64,000 nt of DNA from Bacillota bacterium. Its GTDB lineage: Bacteria; Bacillota; Clostridia; Acetivibrionales; DTU013. The stretch is taken from positions 62,001-126,000 of the forward strand of contig JAEYON010000068.1 of NCBI GenBank assembly GCA_023411645.1. Direction: 5' to 3'. Positions within the stretch are counted from its first letter, which is position 1, and the number at the start of each line of letters is the position of its first letter. Under the pieces are notes generated by a model. That model was not told the origin of the DNA and made no database searches. It worked only from the letters and a program-made list of their open reading frames with translations. Positions 1-9,800 of this stretch are shown here, in pieces. Position numbers and translations under genes: made by a program.

Positions 1-1185
1 ACCTCCTATGTTTTTGCCGATTTCGCTCAGGCGGAAGGCCGGTTTGGGCTCACAGAGGGCGGAAATATTTATACGCGAATCATGAATCCGACCACGGATG
101 TTTTTGAAAAGCGCATTGCGGCTCTTGAGGGGGGTATTGCTGCCCTTGCGGTGGCCAGCGGCGCTGCGGCAATTACCTATGCCGTCCAGAATATAGCTCA
201 TGCGGGCGACCATATTGTATCCGCCAACACTATATATGGAGGTACATACAATCTTTTTGCACACACATTTAAGGATTTTGGAATCGATGTGACTTTCGTT
301 AATCCGGATGAGGAGGGAAGTTTCGAATCGGCAATCAGGCTGAATACCAAGGCTATTTTTATTGAGAGCCTTGGCAACCCCAACTGCAGTCTTGTGGATA
401 TTGATGCTCTGGCAGAGCTTGCACACAGAAACGGCATTCCTCTCATAGTTGACAATACATTTGCAACGCCTTATCTCCTTCGTCCCATCGATCATGGTGC
501 GGATATTATTGTACATTCGGCCACTAAGTTTATTGGGGGTCACGGAACATCAATCGGCGGAGTAATTGTTGACAGCGGAAGGTTTGATTGGGTTGGATCC
601 GGCAAATTCCCGTACCTGACGGAGCCTGATCCAAGTTACCATGGCGTGCGCTTTACAGATGCAGCCGGCGCTGCGGCCTATATTACTAAGGTAAGAGTTA
701 CTTTGCTCAGGGATACGGGAGCAGCACTGAGCCCGTTTAATTCATTCCTGTTTCTGCAGGGATTGGAGACGTTATCACTTCGTGTGGAGCGGCATGTAGA
801 AAACACGCTCAAGGTCATTGATTTCCTCGGGAGCCATCCAAAAGTGGAAAGAGTCAATCATCCGTCCCTTCCCGACAGCCCATACAACAAGCTTTACGGG
901 GAATACTTCCCAAAGGGTGCAGGTTCCATCTTCACATTTGAGATCAAGGGAGGCGCGCAAGAAGCAAAGACTTTTATCGACAAGCTTGAGATATTTTCCT
1001 TGCTTGCAAATGTTGCCGATGTAAAATCTCTTGTAATCCATCCTGCAAGCACGACTCACTCCCAGATGACTGAACAGGAGCTTATGGAATCAGGGATCAG
1101 GAAGAATACGATACGTCTGTCTGTAGGCACAGAGCATATAGACGACCTGATCTGGGATCTTGACCAGGCACTGGCAGCTCTGTGA
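1..1185 (+). CDS. metY: O-acetylhomoserine sulfhydrylase (5' truncated by window)
   Basis: PLP enzyme of the Cys/Met-metabolism family that makes homocysteine (or methionine, from methanethiol) out of O-acetylhomoserine. The reading frame is open from base 1, and the family motif [15 protein letters not shown] at 67-111 shows the true start lies upstream of the window; the ATG at 82 is internal. The PLP-binding lysine is in [11 protein letters not shown] (about 519-551). The long [17 protein letters not shown] insertion is typical of MetY rather than MetB or cystathionine lyase. A strong terminator follows 45 bases after the stop. If the nitrogenase-like operon at 20.5-28 kb releases methanethiol or sulfide, this enzyme would be a natural acceptor; that link is inference. 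Confidence 0.93.
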   Translation, partial: TSYVFADFAQAEGRFGLTEGGNIYTRIMNPTTDVFEKRIAALEGGIAALAVASGAAAITYAVQNIAHAGDHIVSANTIYGGTYNLFAHTFKDFGIDVTFVNPDEEGSFESAIRLNTKAIFIESLGNPNCSLVDIDALAELAHRNGIPLIVDNTFATPYLLRPIDHGADIIVHSATKFIGGHGTSIGGVIVDSGRFDWVGSGKFPYLTEPDPSYHGVRFTDAAGAAAYITKVRVTLLRDTGAALSPFNSFLFLQGLETLSLRVERHVENTLKVIDFLGSHPKVERVNHPSLPDSPYNKLYGEYFPKGAGSIFTFEIKGGAQEAKTFIDKLEIFSLLANVADVKSLVIHPASTTHSQMTEQELMESGIRKNTIRLSVGTEHIDDLIWDLDQALAAL

Positions 1186-1230
1186 TGGAATGATACAGTA
1201 GTATTACACAATTTTCGGGTGCTTAAACAG

Positions 1231-1269
1231 GACGTCTATTTCGATATGACAATAGACGTCTTTGCTTTT
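1231..1269 (+). terminator. Rho-independent terminator after metY
   Basis: GACGTCTATT (1231-1240) pairs perfectly with AATAGACGTC (1251-1260) around a 10-base loop, followed by TTTGCTTTT. The rest of 1186-1381 holds only a second small hairpin, TGAGAAC/GTTCTCA at 1275-1291, and no gene. Confidence 0.8.
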
Positions 1270-1381
1270 GGAGATGAGAACGAGGTTCTCACACAGAAAA
1301 GAGGCAAAGCTGTTACCAAAGTGCAGGAGAGCTTTTCGCAATACGAGATGAACCTTTGGAGTGGGAGCTGAATATGCCGGA

Positions 1382-2794
1382 TTATAGACCAAAATAGTCG
1401 ACAGCGTTATTATAGCAGATATTTTGCACCATATTCCCCAAAAGGTCCATATCTTGTGGAGCCTCACCGGTATGCACCCATTTTCCGAGCAGGTTGCACA
1501 GGATTCTGCGGAAATATTCATGACGTGTGTACGATATAAAACTTCTGGAATCAGTAAGCATACCGACAAAGCGGCTGAGAAGCCCCAGATTTGCCAGCGT
1601 AACCAGTTGTTTTTCCATTCCATCCTTCTGATCGTTGAACCACCACGCCGAGCCCAGCTGCATTTTGCTTGGGATGCCTCCTCCCTGAAAACAGCCGATA
1701 ATTGTTCCCAGAACTTCATTTTTAGATGGGTTCAGGCTGTAAAGGATAGTTTTAGGAAGCTCATCAGTTTCATCCAGCGTATTCAAGAAGAGGGAAAGGC
1801 TAGAGGCCGTATTCCAGTCCCCGATAGCGTCGAAGCCTGTATCAGGACCCAATTTACGCATCATTCGCGTATTATTGTTCCTCATTACATCCATGTGAAG
1901 CTGCATGACCCACCCGAGACGAGCATACTGTCTTCCAAGGAATAGCAGGATCTCAGTTTTGTACAAGCCGATCTCCTCCCCGGTCATAGGTTCACCTTCC
2001 AGGCCCTTTGCAAAGGCTGTTTGAAGGCTGTTCTTACCGCCGTTCTTTTTTACATCCTGATAGACGATTGGATCCAGTGCATGATCCGATATCCGGCAGC
2101 CTGCGGCATGGAAGAATTCAATCCTCTTGAGAAGAGCAGCTTTTACATCTTCGGTTCCCTTGATATCAACGCCGGAGACTGCAGATAGTTTTGCAATGTA
2201 TTGAGCAAATCCTGATTTGTCAATATTGATTGCTTTATCCGGCCTGAAGGCAGGAAGCACCTTAACATCAAAGGTATCATCCTTAAGCAGGGCAGAGTGG
2301 AAGGAAAGATCATCGACGGGATCGTCTGTAGTGCAAAGCATCTTCACATTAGAACGTCTGATGAGGTTTCTTGCTGTAAAATCCTTTGTCTTTAGCTGGG
2401 CGTTGCAGTCATGCCATATTTTTTCTGCTGTTTGCGGTCCAAGCAATTCATCGATGCCGAAATAGCGTTTCAATTCAAGGTGTGTCCAATGATATAGTGG
2501 ATTGCCGACACTATTGGAGATTGTATCAGCCCATTTCAGGAATTTTTCATAATCGTCGCCGTCTCCTGTGATATAGCGTTCATCCACTCCGTTAAACCGC
2601 ATAGCGCGCCATTTGTAATGATCGCCTCCAAGCCAGAGCTCGGTGATGTTGCGGTATTGCTTGTCCTGAGCGATTTCCTCAGGGTTAAGGTGACAGTGGT
2701 AGTCCAGAATAGGCATATTTTCAGCATACCGGTGATAGAGCTCGGATGCAGTTTTATTCTCCAGTAGAAAATCACGATCCATAAATTTTTTCAT
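1382..2794 (-). CDS. uxaC: Uronate (glucuronate) isomerase
   Basis: Isomerises D-glucuronate to fructuronate and D-galacturonate to tagaturonate, the first step of hexuronate catabolism in the cytoplasm. The 470 residues match the usual family length. The N-terminal metal-binding motif DYHCHLNPEEIA (about residues 31-42) and the downstream NLIRRSNVKMLCTTDDPVDDL segment are characteristic of the amidohydrolase-fold UxaC family. GGAGG lies at 2804-2808, 9 bases before the ATG. It stands alone, without uxaB, uxuA or kdgK in the window, and is divergent from the receiver gene at 3057. It is convergent with metY across the terminator region. Confidence 0.96.
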   Translation of the reverse strand: MKKFMDRDFLLENKTASELYHRYAENMPILDYHCHLNPEEIAQDKQYRNITELWLGGDHYKWRAMRFNGVDERYITGDGDDYEKFLKWADTISNSVGNPLYHWTHLELKRYFGIDELLGPQTAEKIWHDCNAQLKTKDFTARNLIRRSNVKMLCTTDDPVDDLSFHSALLKDDTFDVKVLPAFRPDKAINIDKSGFAQYIAKLSAVSGVDIKGTEDVKAALLKRIEFFHAAGCRISDHALDPIVYQDVKKNGGKNSLQTAFAKGLEGEPMTGEEIGLYKTEILLFLGRQYARLGWVMQLHMDVMRNNNTRMMRKLGPDTGFDAIGDWNTASSLSLFLNTLDETDELPKTILYSLNPSKNEVLGTIIGCFQGGGIPSKMQLGSAWWFNDQKDGMEKQLVTLANLGLLSRFVGMLTDSRSFISYTRHEYFRRILCNLLGKWVHTGEAPQDMDLLGNMVQNICYNNAVDYFGL

Positions 2795-3056
2795 TTATCT
2801 GTGCCTCCGATATGAGTTGATATTCAATATATACTCTGAACGAGAGTTTTGTAATCATCTCTATTATATATCGACAAAGTGCAAGTAAATTTGCTTTTAT
2901 TGCCTGTATACATGCAAGAATTGCTGTATTCTATTTTCAATACCTGGCCATCCGGCCAGGGTATAATCCCTCCATGTGATTGAAGCGTGTCGGCGAATTA
3001 TTTAATACACTTAGAGAAGTAATAATAGGTGTATCAGATAAAATGGGGTGATTGCA
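2795..3056. other. Divergent intergenic region with GC-rich hairpin
   Basis: No gene seen. A compact hairpin CCTGGCC-ATCC-GGCCAGG sits at 2943-2960 with no T-tract. ACTCT-GAACG-AGAGT at 2833-2847 is a small inverted repeat. On the minus strand TTACAA-N17-TATATT (about 2825-2855) is a weak candidate uxaC promoter. ATACAC...GTGTAT at about 3004-3033 is a possible operator in front of the receiver gene. Confidence 0.3.
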
Positions 3057-3410
3057 ATGAGAGTGCTGATAGCCGATGATCAGGCCGATGTACGGTCTGC
3101 CTTGAAGATACTGCTTGAACAAGAGAAGCATATATGTCTGTTTTATGAGGCTGAGGGAATTAGTGAGATGCTGTTAAAGACAGAATGCATGCAGCCGGAT
3201 CTGATTCTGCTCGATTGGGAACTGTCCAACAAGGCCATGAGGCAAGTGGTGCCGATCTTGAGACAGTTGGATCCGGGAGTCAGAATTATTGCGCTCAGCG
3301 GACGACCCGAGGCTTCGGATAAAGCGTTGAAAGCGGGAGTTGATGCTTTTGTCAGCAAAGGAGAAACGGCGGAGGAGCTTCTTAAGGCTATTAATGGGAC
3401 AAAACGTTGA
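3057..3410 (+). CDS. Stand-alone response-regulator receiver domain
   Basis: A single CheY-like receiver domain of 117 residues with no output domain. The acidic pair is D7-D8, the phospho-acceptor is D53 in LILLDWE, the conserved Ser is in IIALSGR and the Lys in VSKG. I prefer ATG 3057 over GTG 3048 because GGGGTG at 3045-3050 is then a well-spaced ribosome-binding site. No histidine kinase is adjacent, so its partner is unknown. The downstream neighbour is a sigma-factor gene 173 bases away; nothing else is visible in that gap. Confidence 0.85.
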   Translation: MRVLIADDQADVRSALKILLEQEKHICLFYEAEGISEMLLKTECMQPDLILLDWELSNKAMRQVVPILRQLDPGVRIIALSGRPEASDKALKAGVDAFVSKGETAEELLKAINGTKR

Positions 3411-3583
3411 ACCTGGCTGTCTGGTCAGGTATGAAAACTGAGCAGCTGACCCGGCTGAAATCCATCCTTTAGACTGATGTGAACAATCAGACAAAACTTT
3501 ATGATAAATGCTGTAATGAAAAGCATCCGAAGCTTCGTATATTAACAACGGACTTCGTGAATGACTTAGCCGGAGGTGTTTGA

Positions 3584-4123
3584 ATGGAAAGAACAGATTA
3601 TGATTTGGTTAGGGAATGCCTGGAGGGCAACAAAGATGCCTTTACTGAGTTGATATCAAGATATAAAAGGCTTATTTACTCTGTTGCCTGGAAATTTTCA
3701 AAGGACAATGAAGAGGTTAATGACATGGCACAGGATGCATTTATTAAGATTTACAGATCACTGGCCAAATACGACAGCAAGTACAAATTTTCAACCTGGA
3801 GCGTCAAGGTTGCGACCAATATATGTCTGGACCATGTAAGGCGCAAAAGAATCAATCTGGTCTCACTTGATGAGATAGAAGGCTTTACAGGCAGTAATAA
3901 TTCTCCCGAAGAAAGCTATCTGAGGAAGGAACATTCCAAAATGCTGAAAAATGCCATAGATGAGTTGCCGGAGATTTATAGGGTGCCGATTGTTATGTAC
4001 CACCAAAAGGGAATGTCCTACAAGGAAATTGCGGATTTTCTCGGAAAGCCGATGTCTATTATCAAAAACAGAATATTCAGGGCAAGGAATGCATTGAAGG
4101 AGAACCTGATCGGTGTTGCATGA
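3584..4123 (+). CDS. ECF-type RNA polymerase sigma-70 family factor
   Basis: 179 residues with sigma region 2 (about 10-85: FTELISRYKRLIYSVAWKF..AQDAFIKIYRSL..FSTWSVKVATNICLDHVRRKR) and region 4 helix-turn-helix (about 125-172: LPEIYRVPIVMYHQKGMSYKEIADFLGKP). This is the SigW/RpoE-like ECF architecture, directing polymerase to stress or envelope promoters. GGAGGTG at 3572-3578 precedes the ATG by 5 bases. No recognisable anti-sigma factor follows, which is unusual for the class. A terminator lies between it and the next gene. Confidence 0.9.
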   Translation: MERTDYDLVRECLEGNKDAFTELISRYKRLIYSVAWKFSKDNEEVNDMAQDAFIKIYRSLAKYDSKYKFSTWSVKVATNICLDHVRRKRINLVSLDEIEGFTGSNNSPEESYLRKEHSKMLKNAIDELPEIYRVPIVMYHQKGMSYKEIADFLGKPMSIIKNRIFRARNALKENLIGVA

Positions 4124-4160
4124 TGCTTGACTGACATGCAGCTGTAAAATATAATGGTGT

Positions 4161-4212
4161 GGACAGTTATTGAATATAAATATTGAAGTAACTGTCCATT
4201 TATTTGTTTTTA
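4161..4212 (+). terminator. Rho-independent terminator after the sigma factor
   Basis: GGACAGTTA (4161-4169) pairs perfectly with TAACTGTCC (4189-4197); a T-rich tail, TTTATTTGTTTTT, follows. Confidence 0.65.
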
Positions 4213-4225
4213 TGGGGGACGCAGG

Positions 4226-4786
4226 ATGAAAAGCATTTATGTAGTGATGACTGCTACGGGCACCTGGTTTTCTAAATGTATTGGGTTGTATACCAGAGCG
4301 AGATATAATCATGCTTCTATTTGCCTTGATTCGGGAATAGATGAGTTTTATAGCTTCGGCAGAAAAATTGCGTGGTTTCCGCTCGTTGGCGGATTTGTGA
4401 TTGAACATAAGGATACGGGTTTGTTTAAGGCTTTTGGAAATACAATGTGCGCTATTTACAAACTCGATGTAGATGACGCCAAGTATGAGGTGCTTAAGAA
4501 GTCAATCGAGGCGTTTATTATAAACAGAAAGATCTACGGATACAACATTCTCGGATTAATTGGTGTAATACTTAATATTCCGATGAAGAGAAAAAACAAA
4601 TTCTTTTGTACCCAGTTTGTGGCAACTATGATGAAGTTGAGTAATATCTATGACTTTGGAAAGGATCCCTCTCTTGTCACTCCTCAGGATCTGTGTGAGA
4701 TCAGTGAACTGATACTTGTCTATGAAGGCAGACTCTCTGACCTCGGATGCGGTCTTAGTGTCAACCGTCTGGCAGTCAACGGATAA
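4226..4786 (+). CDS. Permuted NlpC/P60 (YiiX-like) papain-fold hydrolase
   Basis: 186 residues. An early His in ARYNHASICLD (about residues 26-36) is followed much later by a Cys in FFCTQFVATMM (about 130-140), the reversed His-then-Cys order of permuted papain-like (YiiX/YaeF) peptidases or amidases. No signal peptide or strong membrane segment is seen, although GLIGVILNIP is hydrophobic. Substrate unknown; cell-wall peptide or lipid amidase activity is possible. GGGGGAC precedes the ATG closely. It lies between a sigma-factor terminator and the convergent cell-wall hydrolase gene. Family call moderate, function open. Confidence 0.6.
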   Translation: MKSIYVVMTATGTWFSKCIGLYTRARYNHASICLDSGIDEFYSFGRKIAWFPLVGGFVIEHKDTGLFKAFGNTMCAIYKLDVDDAKYEVLKKSIEAFIINRKIYGYNILGLIGVILNIPMKRKNKFFCTQFVATMMKLSNIYDFGKDPSLVTPQDLCEISELILVYEGRLSDLGCGLSVNRLAVNG

Positions 4787-4837
4787 AAAAAGAAAGAGGG
4801 ACGATTTGAGATATTATCAACTCCAAACCGTCACCTC
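4785..4837 (-). terminator. Terminator of the LysM/SleB hydrolase gene
   Basis: Read on the minus strand, GAGG-(T)-GACG-GTTT-(G)-GAG pairs with CTC-AAAT-CGTC-CCTC (4796-4837), interrupted by two single-base bulges, and is followed by TTTCTTTTTTT (the A-run at 4785-4795 on the plus strand). The rest of 4838-4887 shows nothing. Confidence 0.6.
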
Positions 4838-4887
4838 TGATTTATCACCTCTAATTAGTTTTTGTTCTCTGTCATCTATTCTCTGTA

Positions 4888-5658
4888 CTATAGCACATAG
4901 ACCATTCGCCCGATTCTTGCCTTTAGCGGTTTTGACCAGAGCCATTTGTTTGTGGCACTGTCATCAAAGTAGTATAGTGCACCGTTACTTGGATCACTGC
5001 CATGAAGAGCCTCAAGGGCAGCATTTCTGTCATTCTGCGTTGCAGGATTGTTGATCCAGCCGTTTTCAACCGGGGTGAACTGATAATATCCGTTACTGCT
5101 CACTTCATATATGACGGATGTTATCGTATCAGGAAAAAGATCGCTTTTAACTCTGTTTACAACAACTGCGGCGACACCTACCTTTGCGGAATAGGGCTCG
5201 CTTTCCGCCTCGGCTCTGACCAGTCTGGCCAACAGATCAAGCTCGGCCTCCGTATAAGGTATAACTGCCTTGCCTGTATCGACAATAGCATTGGCAGTGC
5301 CTGATGGAATATTCAGCTTTTGCCCGGGATAGATCATATTATCCCATTTGTTGTTGGCTTTTCTCAGTGAGCTTAATGATACCCTGTATTTATCAGCGAT
5401 CTTTATAAGTGTATCTCCGCTTTTTACTGTGTGGGTATCCGCTCGGACATATAATTGCTGCCCAGGATAGATCATGCTGCCGGAGAGCTTGTTGTCCGAC
5501 ATAATGGTATTGGCTGAGGTGTTGAACATTTGACCGATTTTATACAATGAATCGTTTTTCTGCACAGTATAGCTTGCGCCAAATGCTGTATTTACTTGCA
5601 TAAAGCATGACAATAAAATACCAGCAACCAATGCGGTACTTTTCCTAATGGTTTTCAT
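4888..5658 (-). CDS. LysM-containing SleB-type cell-wall hydrolase
   Basis: 256 residues: signal peptide (1 to about 27, ending TAFGA), LysM 1 (about 29-72, YTVQKNDSLYKIGQMF), LysM 2 (about 75-118, HTVKSGDTLIKIADKY), then a SleB/hydrolase_2 domain (about 140-256) with the conserved LVRAEAESEPYSAKVGVAAV block that carries the catalytic Glu. Secreted peptidoglycan lytic enzyme, of the spore-cortex-lytic or vegetative wall-turnover type. AGGAGG lies 6 bases before the ATG. A c-di-AMP riboswitch precedes it, the usual partner for such wall hydrolases in Firmicutes. Named sleB only at the domain level. Confidence 0.93.
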   Translation of the reverse strand: MKTIRKSTALVAGILLSCFMQVNTAFGASYTVQKNDSLYKIGQMFNTSANTIMSDNKLSGSMIYPGQQLYVRADTHTVKSGDTLIKIADKYRVSLSSLRKANNKWDNMIYPGQKLNIPSGTANAIVDTGKAVIPYTEAELDLLARLVRAEAESEPYSAKVGVAAVVVNRVKSDLFPDTITSVIYEVSSNGYYQFTPVENGWINNPATQNDRNAALEALHGSDPSNGALYYFDDSATNKWLWSKPLKARIGRMVYVL

Positions 5659-5673
5659 ATGTTTCCTCCTATT

Positions 5674-5805
5674 GCCTCCGGGGTTAGTTATCGGATTCGG
5701 GTAGAGGCACCCTACTCATTTCGAGATTCACCCTTAGGAAACAGCCAGCGATATCGCAAGCGCATCCATTTGTTGCGTCCCCCGTACTCCTTTTGGAGAT
5801 TCGGC
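5674..5805 (-). ncRNA. c-di-AMP (ydaO/yuaA) riboswitch
   Basis: Read on the minus strand this leader shows the ydaO consensus blocks in order: GCCGAATCTCC, ACGGGGGACGCAAC, AAGGGTGAATCTC, AGTAGGGTGCCTCTACCCGAATCCGATAACTAACCCCGGAGGC. GGGTGCCTCTACCC forms the expected internal helix. It ends about 15 bases before the start of a LysM/SleB wall hydrolase, a classic ydaO regulon member. Known behaviour of the class: c-di-AMP binding turns the gene off. The expression platform may involve sequestration of the GGAGG at the 3' end; no separate terminator was found. Confidence 0.9.
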
Positions 5806-5939
5806 ATTTATTAATAAATATATTGTAACAAAGGCCTCTCCCCAATTTCCAGACTATATTTATGGCAGAGAAGGAAATATGGTACAATATATGAAGGAAT
5901 GAGGTATTTGCAAATAAATTGGGTCGGGTAGGTGGAAAT

Positions 5940-6722
5940 GTGTATGGATTGGTTTTAGAAGGTGGCGGCGGTAGGGGATCCTATCAGATTGGCGCCTGTA
6001 TGGCAATTAAAGAGAGAGGCCTTGATATCCGAATGGTTGCAGGAACCTCGGTAGGGGCATTGAATGGTGCAATGGTAGTTCAGAACGATATCGAAAGAGC
6101 GTATGATATCTGGTATGAACTCAACCCGGGCAGAGTGATTCAAGCGACAGGCGATGAGATCGCCAGCTATATTAACAATGGTTTTAAACCTGAGTCGTTC
6201 AGGGCCTTTGTGAAAAGCATGAGAAAGGTTATATCTGAAGGAGGTCTGGATGTCGCCCCTCTCGAGGAAATGGTCAAGAATGTGATTGACGAGGACAGGA
6301 TCAGAAAATCACCTATAGGCTTTGGCGTTGTTACTGTGGATCTTACCATGAGAAAAGCTGTTGAGATTTTTAAAGAAGATATTCCATCCGGCCAGCTTGC
6401 GGATTATGTCATTGCGAGCGCCAGCTTCCCGGCATTTAAAAGAACGATCATCGACGGAAGAGTTTTTATCGACGGCGGCTTCTATAATGTTCTTCCGGTG
6501 AACCTTGTCAGCAGCAAGGGCTTTAAAGACATTATCGTGATCAGGACATTTGGTTTTGGGATGAAAAGATACGTTGACGAAAGTATTCTTAATATCATCA
6601 GTATAGCACCGTCCGTCAAGCTTGGATCCACGATGGATTTTAGCAATGCGACGGCTAGAAAAAATTTGAAAATGGGTTATGAGGATGCATGCAGAGTTCT
6701 TGAGAAGATAAAAGATTGTTGA
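5940..6722 (+). CDS. Patatin-like phospholipase
   Basis: About 260 residues with the complete patatin catalytic set: oxyanion hole GGGGRG (residues 8-13), nucleophile GTSVG (Ser37) and the catalytic dyad Asp in DGG (Asp178). Hydrolyses acyl esters of phospholipids or related lipids; cytoplasmic, no signal peptide. GTG 5940 is preferred because GGTGGA at 5931-5936 is close and the protein then starts directly at VYGLVLEGGG, as relatives do; TTG 5919 extends it by 7 residues. Followed 80 bases later by the giant glucan synthase gene; that gap shows nothing convincing. Confidence 0.9.
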   Translation: MYGLVLEGGGGRGSYQIGACMAIKERGLDIRMVAGTSVGALNGAMVVQNDIERAYDIWYELNPGRVIQATGDEIASYINNGFKPESFRAFVKSMRKVISEGGLDVAPLEEMVKNVIDEDRIRKSPIGFGVVTVDLTMRKAVEIFKEDIPSGQLADYVIASASFPAFKRTIIDGRVFIDGGFYNVLPVNLVSSKGFKDIIVIRTFGFGMKRYVDESILNIISIAPSVKLGSTMDFSNATARKNLKMGYEDACRVLEKIKDC

Positions 6723-6842
6723 TTCCGAAAGGGATTATTTGGACGTTATTATGAATATCACCGATTCAGGGCATGATATATCGAGGCGGGCAGCAAGCTT
6801 TGTTTGCGCGTTATAAATGCTTGGAATGGTGATATTTGTATA

Positions 6843-9800
6843 ATGGGTTTATTTATTGCGACAACATATGTAATTCTATCAGGCGTTATTATTTATTTGC
6901 TGATATTAATTTCCAGACGTAAGGCTGACCGGTGTGTCGAAGTTCGTGACACCATACTTGCAACGGAAGAGTTAGAAAGGCATGCAATAGAAATAGCCAG
7001 AAGCCATCCGGTGATGAAATCGGCAAAAAGCCTCCATTGGCTGGTACGCAGGTTAAATAGCAATTATAGCTTTATAGTAGGAATATATAAAGCTTTGAAT
7101 ATCGACGCCAGAGAATCATTCCCGTCAGCTCCTGCAGCTGAGTGGCTTCTTGATAATTTCTATATTATTGAGGAGCAGGTCAAGCTTATCAGAAGAAATT
7201 TGTCAAGAGGCCGGTATTCAAAGCTTCCGGTATTGAAGGAGGGTTACCTGAAAGGATACCCGAGAGTTTATGCTATTGCTCTTGAGATGGTTGCTCACTC
7301 TAACGGAGGCATTGACGACAGGATCATTACAACATTTATTCATGCATATCAGACCCAGACGATGCTGTCAATAGCTGAACTGTGGGCTTTTCCAATCATG
7401 CTGCGGATTGCCGTGCTGGAAAGCATACGCAATGTGTGTGAAAAGATTCATACCTCCCGTATAGAATGGCATAAAGCAGAGGAGCTTGCCTCCCACATTC
7501 TGACCCGCAAGCCGGACGAACAGGAAATCAAACAGCTCCTGGACGATCAGTTCAGTGAAGGGAAGCTGGTTACGTCGTCATTCACAGAGCACCTTGTCCA
7601 GCGCCTCCGAAAGGCTGGGAAGGGTAATTCTTCAGTTACTGCCCTCATGGATGCGTATCTGGAAAAAGAGCATTCTTCTATTGAGAAAATGACAGCAGAG
7701 GAACATCAAATGCAGGCTGAGATGCAGGTTGCCATCGGTAATTCCATCACCGGACTGCGCCTGATCTCAGAGCTTGACTGGTCTGAAATGTTTGAAGCGC
7801 TCAGCCACGTAGAACAGATTCTCAGGAAGGACCCCAGCGGTGTCTACGGGCAGATGGATTTTGAGTCAAGGGATTATTACAGACATGGGGTCGAGAAACT
7901 TGCAAGGGCTTTTAACGTATCAGAGATCCATGTGACAAACAAAGCGATTGGTTGCGCAAAAGCCGGTGCCGGAAATCCGCCGCAGGATCATGTGGGATAT
8001 TATCTGATCGGCAAAGGGCGCGAAACGCTTGTGGCGTTGCTTGAAAAGTCTTCGAAGCGGAGATGGGTGTTTTCATTTGCATCGCTAAAAAAGCCAAAAA
8101 GGCTTTATGCAGCTATCATATTATCTTTGACTGCCTTTTTGGTGTGCTTCTTCACCTATTATGCATTGAGCCGGAATAATGCGCAATCATTCCTATGGCC
8201 GTTTGTAACGGTATTGTTGACATTGATACCGTGCAGTGAATTTGCTATTAGTGTGACCAATACGATATTCGGCCATGTCTACAGACCAACGATGATGCCG
8301 AAGCTTGAACTGAAGGACGGTATTCCGAATGAACTGGCAGCCTTTGTGATCGTCCCTACCTTGCTGACCAGTCCGGGGCGTGCAGAAGAATTGCTCAGGC
8401 AGTTGGAAGTTTATTTTCTGGCAAACCGTGAGAAAAACCTGTATTTTGCTTTGGTTGGTGATTTTAAGGATGCCCCTTCGCAGACGCAGGAAAAGGATGA
8501 GGGGATCGTCTCTGCTGTTCTAAATGGGGTTGAAGAGCTGAACGGGAAATATTCGGCTGACGGCCATGACATATTTTTCTACGTTCACCGAAAAAGAAGC
8601 TATAGCAAATCCCAGGATAGATGGATGGGCTGGGAAAGAAAAAGAGGCGCTGTACTGGAGTTTAACAGGCTTCTGAGAGGAGAAACAGATACGGGCTTCA
8701 ATGTGATTAGCGGGGACGTTTCTCAACTGTCGGACATACGTTATGTTATCACGCTGGATGCGGATTCAAACCTTCCCATGGGAACAGCAAAAAGGCTGAT
8801 CGGAACAATGGCTCACCCACTGAACAAAGCCTGTGTGGACGAGGAGACCGAAACGGTGACCTCAGGATATGGGTTGCTTCAGCCGAGAATCTGTGTAAGC
8901 ATAGCAGGAGCGAACCGGTCACTTTTCACAAAAATATTCGCAGGTCAGGGAGGGATTGATCCTTATACCACCGCTGTGTCCGACATATACCAGGATATAT
9001 TTGACGAAGGAATCTTCACAGGCAAAGGAATCTATGAGGTTGATGTTTACAGAAGGGTGCTGGAGAACAGGATCCCCGATAACAAGGTGCTCAGTCACGA
9101 TCTGCTGGAAGGCTGTTATCTGCGTGCGGGGCTGGCCAGTGACATTGAACTGGTAGATAGCTACCCGAGCGGATATCAATCCTATACCGCCAGGCAGCAC
9201 AGGTGGGTCAGAGGAGATTGGCAGCTTCTGCCCTGGCTGGCAGGAAGAGTGGAAAAGCTTAACGGAAATAAAGTAAAAAATACATTGTCCGGTCTGTCGA
9301 AATGGAAAATAGCAGATAACCTGCGCAGAAGTCTCATTGCCCCATCTCTTCTGCTCCTGCTCATTGCAGGAATAGGCTTTCTGCCCGGAAGCAATTTAGT
9401 ATGGATTGGATTTGTCATTCTTGTCTCGTCAACACCGTTGACTACAGGATTTCTAAACGTGCTGCTGAGCGGGAATTTACTATATTTTAGCGGCAAAACA
9501 AATTCAACTGTCATTACCGGTATCAGGGCAGCTTTTTATCAATCTGTACTAATGCTTATGCTGATCCCGCATCAGACGTGGATTATGGCGGATGCGGTGA
9601 TCCGCACAATATACAGGACCTTCATTTCTCATAAAAACATGCTTGAGTGGGTTACTGCAGCAGATGTAGAAGCGAGCGCAAAAAACAGTCCAGGCACTTA
9701 TCTGAGGAAAATGTGGTTTGTATTCCCGGCGGCAGTTGCGTTAGCCGGTGCTGCCGCACTTTCTCCGGAAGGTCTTGGAATTGTTGCTGTGATCGTGACT

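Noticed and set aside
1204..1719. Minus-strand ORF of 171 codons near uxaC
   Set aside because: Overlaps the uxaC 3' end in another frame and spans the metY terminator; no family features.
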